Assembly: GCF_010015585.1 (NCBI RefSeq) | Contig: NW_022985084.1 | Coordinates: 299,345 to 363,344, forward strand | Direction of reading: 5' to 3' | Length of the DNA stretch: 64,000 bases | Source: Eremomyces bilateralis CBS 781.70 | Taxonomy: Eukaryota; Ascomycota; Dothideomycetes; Eremomycetales; Eremomycetaceae | Part shown: one piece after another, positions 46,324-58,047 of the stretch | Position numbering within the stretch: position 1 is the first letter of the stretch | Layout: every line of letters starts with the position of its first letter | Translations under genes and position numbers: made by a program | Notes under the pieces: model-generated | What the model was told of the DNA's origin: nothing | Databases searched by the model: none | What the model saw: only the letters and a program-made list of their open reading frames with translations

Positions 46324-48465
46324 TCATGATTTTGAGAGCGCTAAATGGTATGTCTTGAGCTGCTCGGCCGTCATCCTCGACGGACTCTTGACAAGGGGAT
46401 CTTCACCACTCCCGGTTTTTGGGAACGCAATCACATCCCTCACCGAATTCCTACCTAGCATGACCGCAACCAGCCGGTCGAGACCCAACGCGATGCCCGC
46501 ATGCGGTGGACACCCCATACGCAGGACATCCAGCAGATGTTTGAAGTCCCCAAGCCGTGCCTCGCTAAGCTTCAGGATATCCTTCAGCATATATTCCTGG
46601 AACTTCGCATCGTGGATCCGACGACTTCCTCCGCCGAGCTCCACGCCATTCACCACGATATCGTAATGATCCGCCTTCGCGAGCAATGGATCCGTGTCGA
46701 GCAGCGCCACGTCGTCCGCCGTCTTCGGCGCCGTGAACGGATGATGCGTCGATGCCAGCCCGGTCATGCTTCCCTGGCCAACTTCGCCGTCTTCGCATTT
46801 CGAGAGGAGCGGGAAGTCCTTGACCCACAGGAACTGGAATCCGGAAGGAGGCTCCACCATCCCCGTGGTGACAGCCACTGCGTGTAACGCGAGGCGCAAC
46901 CGACCCATCGCGGTCGATCCGCCGGACAACGGTGCGTTTGCTCGGGCTTGCATGATGACCAGGTCTCCGCTCTCCAAGTCCCACTGATCCTCCAATGTCT
47001 CCGCCGCCTCGAAGCCAAGCGGTTGGAGACCACGCAACGGTTTGGTGGTGTCGTAGATGAAGATTCCCGGCTGCCCGTCGGGATTTCGTAGAAACGGCAC
47101 CGCCTCCGGGGAATCCATGAATTTCGCGGCGAAGGCGCGCGTTTCGTTGGGATTGTCCGAGACTTGGAACCGCATGGCATCGACGATCGGTATGGTCAAG
47201 GGGCTGATTTTGCCGACCAGATCCGCCGGAATCACATGCTCGCATCGAGAAATCTCCATCCCGAAACGCATGTCGGGCTTGTCGGACCCGTAGCGAGCCA
47301 TGGCATCGTCGTACGGCATGCGAAGAAACGGTCCGGGGATGTCCATGCCCAAGAGCTCTTTCCACAGCCGCGTCAGTAATGTTTCAATGCCGTTCATGAC
47401 ATCGGCGGATGTTGCGAAGCTCATCTCAAGGTCCAGCTGGGTGAATTCCGGCTGCCGGTCGGCACGTAAATCCTCATCCCGGAAACATTTCGCGATCTGA
47501 TAGTACTTGGGAATTCCGCTGGCCATAAGGATCTGTTTGTATTGCTGCGGGCTTTGCGGGAGCGCGTATGCGAGCCCTCGTTCTCGTGTCGGCACCAAGA
47601 ACTCCCGTGCACCTTCCGGTGTCGATTTGAACAGGATGGGGGTCTCGACCTCGAGGAATCGTTGGTTCGATCCTAATTCGTCCCGGCACAGTTTGGTAAC
47701 GTCGGCGCGAAACCGCAGTGCACGCTGCAGGTCGAAGTCGAAACGAAGTTGCAGGTTCCGCTCCTCCGCCGGGAATCTGGTCCCTTCAGCAATGAGGACA
47801 TCACTGGGGAATTGACCTAGCGCCTGGATCCTCTGCAGCTCCAACTCGAGAGATTGGAATTTGCGTTGGTCGAACGAGTCGCTTTTGCTAGGCTTCTTAG
47901 CCTTCAACTTCCCGGTGATGGTAACCGGGCTCTGCGGAGTAATCGTCCTGAGAATCGCGTGGGGGGCCGATGGGTCAACAGTCCCGTCTTTTGAGACATT
48001 TGCTACGGATACAACCTGTAAAATCTTGCTCAGGTCTTTGCTATATAGGGGAGCAAAAGAGAGTTTCTTGGACAGGTCGGATCTTGGGCCGAGATAGCCA
48101 TGGAGGGTCACATCGGTTCCGATAAGGGAATTCGACAAATCGCTGATGTCGCAGGTCGCTATCGGAAATTCAACTTGGAATTCTTAGCTCATTCAACAGG
48201 ATCACAGTTTGGGAGACTTACATGATCGTAAATAGGTGGACCCTTGGAAAGCGTTTTTATCATCAAACAGATGTCGAGCGGTGGAGAATCCTCTCTCCCC
48301 TATTTTGCCATTCAGGCATGTGTGTTCCTCTACTGGGTGCCATGACAAGTAGGATAGACAAGGTGGTACTCGAGGGAATCGCCGTTTTGCAGATGCCCCT
48401 GAAGTTCGGCGAAGAATGGGGACTTCCTTAGTTGCGGTATTCCATGCTCTTTTAAAGGGGGACAT
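46324..48465 (-). CDS. msd1: Mitochondrial aspartyl-tRNA synthetase (bacterial type)
   Basis: Two exons (48465-48222, 48173-46324) give 697 residues. Exon 1 encodes an Arg-rich, acid-poor N-terminus ending near RGFSTARH, a likely mitochondrial targeting peptide. Then come an OB-fold anticodon domain (DVTLHGYLGPRSD), class II motif 1, the ALPQSPQQYKQ substrate loop, motif 2 FRDEDLRADRQPEFTQLDLE, the bacterial-type YGSDKPDMRFG insertion domain and motif 3 GIALGLDRLVAVMLG. It charges mitochondrial tRNA-Asp. Bacterial-type features separate it from the cytosolic AspRS. The exon 1 start at 48465 is the only ATG that gives the presequence; without exon 1 the protein would start inside the OB fold. 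Confidence 0.95.
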
Positions 48466-48719
48466 ATGCTCTTGACCTGTCGGCAGGATGGGGATTAAAC
48501 AGACTATTTAATTCATTGGCCAATGGATTATTGCGATACCTGCTGTAGAACAAGATTAAATTATTGTTGAAACTTTGATAGACGCGATGGATTCATGTGG
48601 TGGAGCAGGGAACCAGAACTTCGTGTTAAGGCGACAAGGCGATAAGGCCGCTACACCACAGTTCCCAACCTTAAAACAAATCTTCAGATGCGATCTCTCC
48701 CACTCTTTTTTCTTCTTCA

Positions 48720-48911
48720 ATGATCCTTCCAAGTTTAACTAAAGTGAGTCCTCTGAATTTCGCTATTCGCACGTTACCTGATGCTAACAAGGTTCTCTCC
48801 CAGATGATGAAAGCCTGGCGTGTAATCGATGAGCTGGCCTCCGATCGTCGCTGGGCAACTCTCCCTTCGCGGGCTTCAGTGGTTGCTCAGCGGCTCGGAT
48901 GGTTTGCATGA
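48720..48911 (+). CDS. Possible small protein with one intron
   Basis: An ATG at 48720 opens eight codons (MILPSLTK) followed by a strong donor GTGAGT at 48744, a GATGCTAAC branch site and the acceptor CTCTCCCAG at 48803. Exon 2 continues in frame with MMKAWRVIDELASDRRW and stops at 48911, giving 43 residues. The 60-base intron is itself open, so the unspliced frame is 63 residues. The helix-like exon 2 and the well-formed intron suggest a real gene, possibly with a further 3' exon. No family is recognised. Confidence 0.4.
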   Translation: MILPSLTKVSPLNFAIRTLPDANKVLSQMMKAWRVIDELASDRRWATLPSRASVVAQRLGWFA

Positions 48912-49738
48912 TATCGGCGTTCGGCACACCCTATCTTGTTACTCCGACGGACGCGATGGCATCTCTGATATGATTTACTTGGAAGGTATTGGGTGGATCT
49001 GGGAACGGTTTGCTGGAGGAGAGTTAGTGATGCGAAGGGGATATTTCCCGGTTTGCTTCCAGCGTGTACATAGACGGAATAGATATTTCGTGTCAACTGA
49101 ACAACCAAGCGCCATGATATTCAGGCCGTATATCCATTCAATGGGCCGTTTCCGTCTTAAATGTTCTCGTATGCCTTGTTCCAATTGTCTCCAGCACTAG
49201 CTGCGTTCTGGACTTGTACATGAATTGCACTGTCCCGGAAATGATTCCAACCTGGTGGACTGATAGGCTACGTAACAAACAAAAGGCCCTGAAAGCCAAA
49301 GGGTCATTTCATCTGGACCATCTTGAAATTCTATGTCTCACCATCGACTGTACTGACAATAGGGATTAAATATGAATATGAATATTAATTCTGGCTGCTG
49401 CCGAATCTCGTCGACCACCTCCACCAAGATCCCCCCCCTGCTGTGCTGCATGTGTCTGAGTTGTTCTCATGCCGTGACGGCCGTATTCTCGTACTTCGCA
49501 AACCCCCAATCTCACAGTATGCCGACCACATAACCTCCACCACTTTCTTCCAAATCCACCACGAAATCCCTCTGTGCAGCTCTCAAACTCTACTGCGGCC
49601 TCCTTATAATACCCTGAGCGTCCAGCCTCCCACTCATCCCCCACGCGAGCGACCCACTTGGCCATGGCTTGACGACATCGATCGAACCTCTGAATTCCGA
49701 TTCCATATCCAGGACTGAAAAGTCCCTCATAACAGCAG
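48912..49738. other. Intergenic, no gene seen
   Basis: Holds no supported gene and leads into the promoter of the ANTH-domain gene. Frames at 48829-49200 and 49443-49718 look non-coding. Confidence 0.4.
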
Positions 49739-52000
49739 ATGGCGAGTACTTTCGCGAAATCTGTCTCCGGAGCCACAAAGATTAAGGTAAATTGACACTA
49801 TGCGACCATCGCTGCCGGAAACTGACGACCCCAAGCTCGCCGCTCCCAAGTCGAAATACATCGAGCACATCCTCATTGCCACCCATTCCGGCGAACATGG
49901 CGTTGCAGAGATCTTTCGGGCGCTGCAAAACCGGCTCCGCGATTCCACATGGACCGTGGTCTTCAAATCGCTCATCGTGGTCCACCTTATGATTCGGGAG
50001 GGCCAGCCGGAGGTGACGTTGAAACACCTGGCGCAATCACCGCACCGGAAGTTGGCGATTAGCAACTTTACAGAGGGTACGTACGCGATCCGTCCATGTG
50101 GTCGACAATTCATCCCCTAGCTTGTGCACCAAGAAGAAGTTGTGGTTGGATCGAGACCTTGAGCCACAGGTTTGCGTGTTAGGGACATCATTGGGAGAAG
50201 AGGGCTAATGCTCTTGGGTCAACCAGCTCAAACACAAGGCCGGAACATCCGCACGTACGCAGAATACCTCCTCCAACGCGCCGTTTCATATAGCGCCACC
50301 AAGGTCGACTATGTCCGTGGCGGGGAAGGTCGCCTCAAGCGGCTCACGGTCGAGAAAGGATTGCTTCGGGAGACGGAGAGCGTACAAGATCAGATCCGCG
50401 CACTCCTCAGATGCGACGTACGTAAAGATTCTGTTCTCGGAAAATTCACACTAAAGCTCCGTTGCAGTTCCTTTCCAACGAACTGGAGAATGAAATCACC
50501 GTTACCGCATTCCGGTTGTTGACCATGGATCTCCTGGCGCTTTTCCACGTCATGAATGAGGGCACCATCAATGTCTTAGGTATGGGCTATATGAAGAGCC
50601 AGTAGCCCTCGCAACTGACCACAACAGAGCATTACCTCGAAATGTCAAAATCGGACGCCGAACGAGCCCTTAAGCTATACAAGAGCTTCACCAAGCAGAC
50701 GGACCACGTGGTGAAATACCTCAGCACCGCAAGGCAGTTCGAGTACGCCACACGGCTGGAAATCCCAAAGATCAAGCATGCGCCGACGAGCTTGTCTCAA
50801 TCCCTCGAGGAGCATCTCCATGACAAGGACTTCGAGATCAACCGAAGACAATACCTGGCTCAGATGGAAGCGAAACGGACCGGAAAGCCGATCTCGAGTA
50901 CCGCCAAATCATCCGCAGAGCCGAAGGCGAGTGAGAAGAAGCCTGCCACCTCTCAAGCGTTCCCCGAGCCAAAGGCATCCCAATCAACGGCGCAACCCAA
51001 AGCACCGGCGCCGGATCTGATGGACTTTTTCGAATCCATCGAACAGAACCAGCAGACCATGGCGCAGCCGTCGGGGAGTGCTTTCCATCCACAGCAGCAG
51101 CAACAGCAGCAGCAAGCGTACATGCAGCAGACCGGCAACCCCTGGCAAGGAGGCGTTCCGCAAGCAATGCCAGGGGTAGCGTTTCCGCAGCAGAACACCG
51201 GCTTCGCTCCGCAACCGCAGCAAAATATCGGCTTCGCTCAACAGCCGCAGCCATCGGGGGCAGGGTTTGCGACGTCGACCAACCCCTTCGGCCCGGGTCC
51301 GCAGCAAGCACCGCCTGCACAGCAACCGATGTTCCCTGGATCGAACGCGTTTTCGTCCGTGTCGCAGCCGGCCTTCAATCCACAGCAACCGACCCTCTCG
51401 GCCATACCGCAGAACGGCGTCGCGTCATTCACACCCCCGCAACAGGAACCGAATCCGTCACCGTTCCCGAACCCCCAGAACTCAGGGCAGCCGCCTTTCA
51501 GCAACCCCTTCCGCCAATCCATGATGCCAACCGGTGCCAGCAACCCAACCAGTCCTGCCACCCCATCGAATCCCATGCCCGCGTCGTCCCTCGCACCCAC
51601 CCCAACCGGGACCAACCCATTCGCGAAAGCTCCCTTCCAACCTTCTCCCTTCCCCTCCTCCCTCCCACCCCCGTCCAGCCCGCCCTTCTTCCAGCCCCCT
51701 CAGCAGCCAGGCGCCCTCCAACCGCAACCCACCGGCACCAACCCGTTCGCTCGCGACGCGTCGCCGTCCTCCCCGCCGCCACCGTCACTCTCCCCGCCCG
51801 CGCCTGTGACCGCCCATGTGACCGGCAGCACGAACCCGTTCCGGCAGAGCGCGTTCGTGAACCCGCAGACTGGCGCCGGGTGGCAGCATCAGCAGCAGCA
51901 GGCGACGGGGCTGAACCATCTGGAGACGATCCCGGTGTTTCCGAGGCCGGGGCTGCCGCAACAACAACAGCCACAGCAGCAGAACCCATCGTGGGGTTGA
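49739..52000 (+). CDS. AP180/CALM-type ANTH-domain clathrin adaptor
   Basis: Five exons (49739-49786, 49836-50076, 50227-50417, 50468-50579, 50628-52000) give 654 residues. The ANTH domain fills residues 1 to ~280: FAKSVSGATKIK followed after the intron by LAAPKSKYIEHILIATHSG (the PIP2-binding basic patch), DSTWTVVFKSLIVVHLMIRE, QGRNIRTYAEYLLQRA, ALFHVMNEGTINVLEHYLEM. The rest is Gln/Pro/Ser-rich and disordered, with a polyglutamine run and five NPF motifs (contexts STNPFGP, SNPFRQ, TNPFAK, TNPFAR, TNPFRQ) that bind EH-domain proteins such as Ede1 and Pan1. It corresponds to yeast Yap1801/1802, early-acting endocytic adaptors at the plasma membrane. The third intron region 50077-50226 is 150 bp, the longest in this gene. 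Confidence 0.94.
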
Positions 52001-52419
52001 TCCGAGTGGGAGAGCAGGTGGGGGAGATGATAATTCAATGGGCTGGATTTGACCCGAGGATTAGGAATCGGGGAACACTTAGTGGTTGTACTGGATTATG
52101 GAGAGCAATGTATCCTGCTTAGGTTTCGATCTGGAGCGACCATCTGTGCGTTTTATAATGCTGAAGTTTAGCGGTTGACGGCGATTGATCGTCTCCTTCC
52201 TATCCCTTCAGTCCGACACTGGCCGAGTCGACCGTGATTTAACAAAATACCAAGTGATCCGACGTTTCAACTGAAGTAATGCGTGTCTAATTGTGGTCCC
52301 GTATGAATACATGAACGTAGGCAAACCATGCATCGCAGCATCTCCTGATGCACCCTCCCCATCTATTCCGGCTAGAAATACAACATGTAGAATGCAGAAT
52401 GCTCATCCCTCGTCACTAT
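52001..52419. other. Convergent intergenic region
   Basis: Between the ANTH adaptor gene and the b5-dehydrogenase gene. No gene is seen. Confidence 0.5.
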
Positions 52420-54109
52420 CTATAATTTCATCCCCAGTGCCTGATGCACCTTCAACGCCTGCCGGATGCTCAGGTCCAACATGATCTCCTCGCTGCCGCC
52501 CGGGATCGCATACGCCCTTACATCCCGATACAACCGCTCGACCTTGCCGCCCTGGCCGCCGCGGCTGTAGCTCAACCCCCCGAAAATCTGGCTCGCCTCC
52601 CGGGCGCAGAACTCAAACGTCGTAGTGCTCTGCGCCTTCAGGCTCGCGATGGCGCCCCCGAGCTTTAGCATGGCCTCCGTCTCGTCCATCCGCTGGCACT
52701 GGAACGTCAGGTTCTCCAGCCAGGCGTAGGTGGCTTCGATCTGGCGCGCCATGTGCGCGAGCTTGAGCCGGATGACTGGGTGCTCGATGAGCTTCTTGCC
52801 GAAGGTCTTCCGCTTGTGGGCGTACTTCATCGACTCCTCGTAGCAGACGCGCGAGAAGCGCACGCACTGGATGATGATGCCCATGCGCTCGTGGTTGAAG
52901 TTGGTCATGATGACGCGGAAGCCCTGGTTCTCCTTGCCGATGAGGTTCTCGACGGGCACCTTGACGTCTTCGAAGGTGATGTAGGTGGTCCCGCTGCTCC
53001 AGACACCCTGGCAGTCCATCTTGCGCGTCGACACACCGCCGGCGGATCGCTCGATCAGCAGGACCGACACGCCGTTCATGCCGGGCTTGCCCGTGCGGAC
53101 CGCGGTGGTGAAGTAGTCGGACCAGATGCCGTTGGTGATCCACTTCTTCTCGCCGTTGACAATGTAGTGTTTCCCGTCCTCGCTCAGCTTCGCCTCGCAG
53201 TTCAGGCCGGCGACGTCCGACCCACCGTCTGGCTCGGTGATGGCGAGGCAGATGCGCTTGTCGCCGTTCAAGATGCCCGGCATGATGCGGTCGACGAGCG
53301 CTTTCTGGCCGTATTTGAGGACGGGCGGGCAGCCGATGCCGAACCCGCCGATCAGGTTCCACACCAGGCCGCCGGAGCCGGCGCGGGACAGCTCGTCGGT
53401 GATGATCATCTCGTGGAAAAAGTCCCAGTCGTCTGGATGGACCGACTTGATGGTGTTCTGGACGAGATCGCGCGGGTACATGGCGCCCATGAGCCCCGCG
53501 AGGTATCCGCGGGTCCCCATCTCCTTGTAGATCGCGTGGGGGACCTCCTTGGCCTCGTCCCATTCGGTCACGTTAGGCATGATCTTCTCCTCGACCCATT
53601 CGCGCACCTCGGCGCGCAACGCTGCGTGCGTCTCATTTACGTATGGGGAGTGGTAGGATTGGTACCAGTTGGGGTCGGCGTAGGGAACCAGGTCGCCGTA
53701 CATGTCCATCGGCTCCGGATCTTCCTCGTCGTCGGACTTGGGCTTCTTGCGGAGGGGCTCGGCCGGTTTGGCGGACACGGCGGCGGGCTCGGGGGTTGGT
53801 GCGGCGCCCTCCGGTGCGGGTTTGCTGTCCAACGATCCCACCATCAATTTCGGCTTGAATTTCTTGAGGATGCCCTCATTGTGGTATTTCCAGAACTGCT
53901 TTGAGGCATCTTTGCCGGCGACTCTTTGCAAGACTGTTGCACGATTAGCGACGGACTCCTCAACCATGGCGAGCGTTCATACTCTTCTTTCCACCGGGAT
54001 GCTCGTTCTGGAAAGTGGTCAGGTCATAGACGTCTTGGTCGACGACGATGTACAAGCTATCGGACTTGTTGTGTGTGGCCACGTCGGCCTCAGAGAATCG
54101 TTGTGACAT
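52420..54109 (-). CDS. Cytochrome b5-acyl-CoA dehydrogenase fusion
   Basis: Two exons (54109-53983, 53933-52420) give 546 residues. Residues 1 to ~75 form a cytochrome b5 domain: VATHNKSDSLYIVV, the first heme ligand in NEHPGGKK (His37) and, after the intron, the second in FWKYHNEG (His60). A ~60-residue Pro/Ala/acidic linker leads to an acyl-CoA dehydrogenase core of ~400 residues: ITDELSRAGSGGL, the FAD-binding CLAITEPDGGSDVAGL, GEKKWITNG, VIMTNFNHERM, and the C-terminal QIFGGLSYSRGGQGGKVERL with AIPGGSEEIMLDL. The flavin enzyme oxidises acyl-CoA or a similar thioester; the b5 domain probably passes electrons. The architecture is found in many fungi. An ATG inside the intron could start a form lacking b5. 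Third-position GC is high, giving long antisense open frames. Confidence 0.93.
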
Positions 54110-56468
54110 GGTCGGAGTTGGATATCAAGGAGTGAAAAGGAAGCGAAGTAAGAGAAGAACCAAAGAGAAAGGATGGATTAGCGGTACAGATTCTTACAGT
54201 ATGTAGGTGGACAGAAGAGGGTATATGACATGAAGGCCTTTCACATGTCAAAATCTAATGCAGAACATTTATCTGCGTTGAAGGTTCAGGTAAGACCGTG
54301 ACGCGATGTAGACTTTCCCCGGAACTTGGCGTGTGAAGCGGAGAGTCTAGCTATTCGTGGATTCAGTATCCAAGTATCTAACCAAGTAGCTCTGGTGTAT
54401 CCTGATCAATGGACAGCCAGCGACTGGATTAGAGGAAGGATATCTGACATGTGATGCAACCGCGAGATCAGAAGACTGGGGATCATGCGACGGGGTCCAG
54501 CCTTAGTTGAATTGTTTGGTCGTCTGGCCACTTGATCCGCCGCATATGTCATGCCGAGGCTTGCTGGCAGGCTTGCTGACGAGGTCACAATGCAATCACG
54601 TGGCCGCCTTACAATCCAAATACCAGTCTCAAATTCCATCAAAGTGAAACCATCCCACCAATCAATCTATCCACCCCAAGGAATCAATCAAACTCGGACC
54701 GATCCGACATGAGATGGGACGTGGGAGATCCATGTTAAACGGACCATCATCCACATTCCACACATTCCCTCCGGCTCCGGTGCCGGCCCTGCTTGGAAAA
54801 GCTTCCAGAAGGGTTGATATTCGATAAGAAGGTTGGCATGTGCCTCCGTCCCTCGAGGTGCCTCTAATTTCGCGATTCGGTGACATACCCCTTCCGAGTA
54901 AGTGCCTAGGTACGCTTGTTCATTAAGATTCTGTTCATCCAGATCGCATACATTCCTTTGGATTCAGATCGCGTGATCATAGAGTAGAGCATGAAGGATG
55001 AGAATAGGTAGTATCCCTTTCCTAGATGCAAGCGGTCATGGAGAAAGAGCGGGTTATCCATTCCGGTATCATTTCAATTTCATTCGTCATGCAACATTCT
55101 AATATAAACCTGTCGTTTTTGATTCGTTTCGCCAGCTGCCAACTCGTGGCTCTTCCTCTGGTACCACGGTCCGAGTCGCAATTCCGGATTCAATGTTCAA
55201 CGACGTCTCGGAGAGTCGGAATCCTTCCGGTCGGGAATCAATTTCCAAGGATTGCGGCTTGTCAGTGGCGTGGTGCTGGAATCAGGTCGACATGCGAGTC
55301 CGTGACCTCCAGCCTCAGGAATCATCAAGGTGCTTCGCCAATCGTCATACGACCAGAACAGTTCGATGTGGGAAAGATGCCACTCATGAACCATAGCACT
55401 TGGCAGAATCACGGAACTTCTACGGAGGATGTCCAATCTGTAGTGATCCAACATGAATCCATGGCATCTTGGCTGTTTGGCTTTCCCCATTCCGTGTGCA
55501 ACGATGGATTCTTCCCTCGTACACGGCATGAATTGACAGTATCCCCCGGGGAAACAGTAAGAACTGTCGTTCAAGGAATGCGCTGTGCGATAGCCGGAAC
55601 AATGCAGGAATGGATCCCCTACGTGCCTGGACTCTGGAGCGTGTATGTTCCACTGCTACCTACTTTTCCCATCTCGTTGGAGTGACTTTGGCAGATAAAA
55701 TGGCCCGTTTATATCCGTACTTTATACATCTTGATTGCGCAACCTTCTTCCTCCATGCTCCTCTTCGTCCTCTTCGTCACCACCTCGAGGAAGACCCGTT
55801 CAATATCGATGTTGGGATTTACAAACGCTCCAAGTCAGCTGTAGTCCGAGTTCCTTACACTGAATCCCCTTACAGCGGCTCGTACTGGTGCTGCGTCGGA
55901 GTCCTCCATCGGAGGTTTAATGTCCGTATGGCTGATATCTTTCTATCCTCATTGGCCGATAAATCTATGATACACTGCAGTTGGATCATACAAATGTCCA
56001 TGGATGAGGGAAGATTGGTTTCTTTGTCCTGGTTCTGTGTCACTGCTCAACCTTGGGACCGGTGGCGATCTCGCAATAACAATATCAATTGTATTCTTTT
56101 AATTCAGACTGGAGCGGTGGTGAGTGGTAGCTGGTGAGTGGTAACTTGGAGCATGCCTGCTGCTGCGGTGAGTGTGGTCATGAGATGGCGGCTGGGAGTG
56201 CGGCTTGCAGTAGTGGCCATGCACCTATGAAACACAAATGCCGCAACTTGACCAGTGACAGACAGAGGGGTGGACCCGCCAAACACCCTGATCATCGGGT
56301 GGGCGGCGCCAGGGGGAGGTTTCTGAGCCAGTTGCGTCAGCACTCAGCAGCTCAGCACCCACGAGGTCTCCCTTCCCCTCCATCACTGTAGGGTGGGCGT
56401 AACGAAATAATGAAATAAATAGGTCCGAGTAAATTACGAAAACAATGAAATTTATTCTTTTATTTATT
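54110..56468. other. Gene-poor interval with one unassigned open frame
   Basis: No gene is supported. A 219-codon + frame at 55026-55685 has an ATG start but mixed composition, no domain and no exon partners; a 175-codon frame at 55610-56137 overlaps it. From about 56390 the DNA becomes AT-rich. Confidence 0.35.
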
Positions 56469-56881
56469 GGAGGGTTTCTGCCAGGAATTATGGGCACCTG
56501 GAAATTGCGTTTTGTGTAATATTCGACAGCGTAGCGCGTTTTATTTGCCCATACCCAGTTAGNNNNNNNNNNNNNNNNNNNNNNNNNNNNNNNNNNNNNN
56601 NNNNNNNNNNNNNNNNNNNNNNNNNNNNNNNNNNNNNNNNNNNNNNNNNNNNNNNNNNNNNNNNNNNNNNNNNNNNNNNNNNNNNNNNNNNNNNNNNNNN
56701 NNNNNNNNNNNNNNNNNNNNNNNNNNNNNNNNNNNNNNNNNNNNNNNNNNNNNNNNNNNNNNNNNNNNNNNNNNNNNNNNNNNNNNNAATAAAAGAGGTA
56801 TAGCGGCACCGCTTAATCAGCGGATTACAGCTGTCGAGCCTGATTTTCAGGTGTTCCACATATTCCTGGCAGAAACCCTCC
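56469..56881. mobile_element. Terminal-inverted-repeat element (DNA transposon or MITE) split by the gap
   Basis: GGAGGGTTTCTGCCAGGAAT at 56469-56488 recurs as its exact reverse complement at 56862-56881. The similarity continues inward with mismatches over roughly 18 more bases (TGGGCACCTGGAAAT against GTGGAACACCTGAAAAT). Directly outside each end stands ATT (56466-56468 and 56882-56884), a possible 3-bp target-site duplication. The centre is mostly the N gap, so true size, coding content and superfamily are unknown; a 3-bp duplication would fit a Harbinger-like element. Confidence 0.6.
56563..56787. other. Assembly gap (225 N)
   Basis: Unresolved bases. The gap lies inside the inverted-repeat element, which suggests that repeat copies elsewhere stopped the assembly here. 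Confidence 0.99.
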
Positions 56882-56994
56882 ATTGCATTTATTTCCTTAC
56901 CTAATCAGGAATCCCATGACGGACCGCTGGAGGCTGTATCCCCATCGTATTCTTGTCTGCACCGTTTCAACAAAGATATGGTGTCACATGATGT

Positions 56995-57015
56995 GCTAAC
57001 CCCTTTTGGGTTAGC
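56995..57015. repeat. Short perfect hairpin
   Basis: GCTAACCC (56995-57002) and GGGTTAGC (57008-57015) form an 8-bp stem with a 5-base loop, followed by a T-rich run. It lies in the AT-rich interval and may be part of a transposon end. Confidence 0.5.
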
Positions 57016-57765
57016 TTATTTTTTAGTAATATTCAACTGAAATAAATGTTTATTGCAAGGCTTCAGTGTTTCTTAGGTAAGAAGTATTTATTTCATATTG
57101 TAAGGGTCTCACTGTAGGGAATCTCCAATCGTGAGGCAAACATTGAACTGTTGCTATGAAGGAGGAATCTATCTAAAGTGTGCGAGGCGTTATGTCCTGA
57201 TGCTGCACAGCAAACGGGCCACAAGGCCACAAGGCATCCAGGTCTGCGGACCTCTGATCCATCACACATATATTATACCCGCCCTACCTCCATGTGGTGT
57301 GGCGGGGTGGTGGGGTTGACCTCCCCCAGGCATCAGCGACTCCCAATTCCCACTATAGCTTCCCCTGTTGTTCCAAGCCGCTCGCCGGCTCGCAGCAGGA
57401 TGCAGGCGCTTGGACCAGCCGTTAACTACTACCCGTGATCCTCGCCGCCGCCATTCTCAACCAAGACCCCAAGAGTCAAGCTTGCTGCTTGAAGATGGGC
57501 CTCGCCAAGAGGCCTGACGGGCGTATGAATCTCTCTCTCTCTTGCTGCTTGAAGCTCAAAACAGCCAAGAGCACAGGGCTTTTGCTTGGTCGAGTTTTGT
57601 TCCCTGTTCGTGTCGATATCAGGTTTCATGCAACTAAGCCTTCCGCACGCCTCTCTACCTTGCCTGATGGAATGAATACCTAGCACTCCGTACTCCTCTC
57701 ATATATCTTGGGGAAGATCAGCGTCTGCCCGTAAGTCGTGCTCCTTCAACCTTATCTCTAATTAT

Positions 57766-57840
57766 ATCCTTCTCAATTTCTCATCCTCCTTCTCTTCTTC
57801 TTCTTCTTCCTCCTCCGCATCATCTTGCCTTCCTTGCCTT
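57766..57840 (+). promoter_or_regulatory. Pyrimidine-rich tract upstream of the antiporter gene
   Basis: A CT-rich block, including six consecutive TTC triplets, sits 210-280 bp before the start codon. Such tracts often precede transcription starts in filamentous fungi. A possible leader-intron donor (GTAAGT) lies at 57731. Confidence 0.4.
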
Positions 57841-58047
57841 GAACAGAGTGACCGCTTAGTACCTTACTTAGCACGTCTTATGTGCCGATCCTGAACCATG
57901 TTGCCGCCTAGCTAGATCCCACCTTACGTTATCCATCGTCGATTGTCCATCAGGCCCCAATTCTCCTCCGTGCTTGTTGGCCTTTCGCATTCGAGGTCCT
58001 GTTTAGCATCGCCATCGTTATCGCCATTATCATTACTATCTTCAATC

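Larger units (their letters stand above)
56882..58047. other. AT-rich flank and promoter region of the antiporter gene
   Basis: 56882-57130 is AT-rich and may hold further transposon debris. A 14-bp direct repeat, CTTGCTGCTTGAAG, occurs at 57481 and 57541, followed in between by a CT microsatellite. No gene is seen. Confidence 0.4.

Noticed and set aside
48600-48672. tRNA-like stretch on the minus strand with a TGGTGTAGCGG box A
   Set aside because: No matching acceptor stem and no GGTTCGANTCC box B; the rest is the short repeat AAGGCGA.
52753-53904. 383-codon open frame on + across the b5-dehydrogenase gene
   Set aside because: Antisense to conserved dehydrogenase motifs in a high-GC exon; no domain of its own.
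55026-55685. 219-codon + frame
   Set aside because: ATG-started and fairly long, but with uneven composition, no motif, no exon partner and position in a gene-poor interval; not supported as a gene without transcript data.
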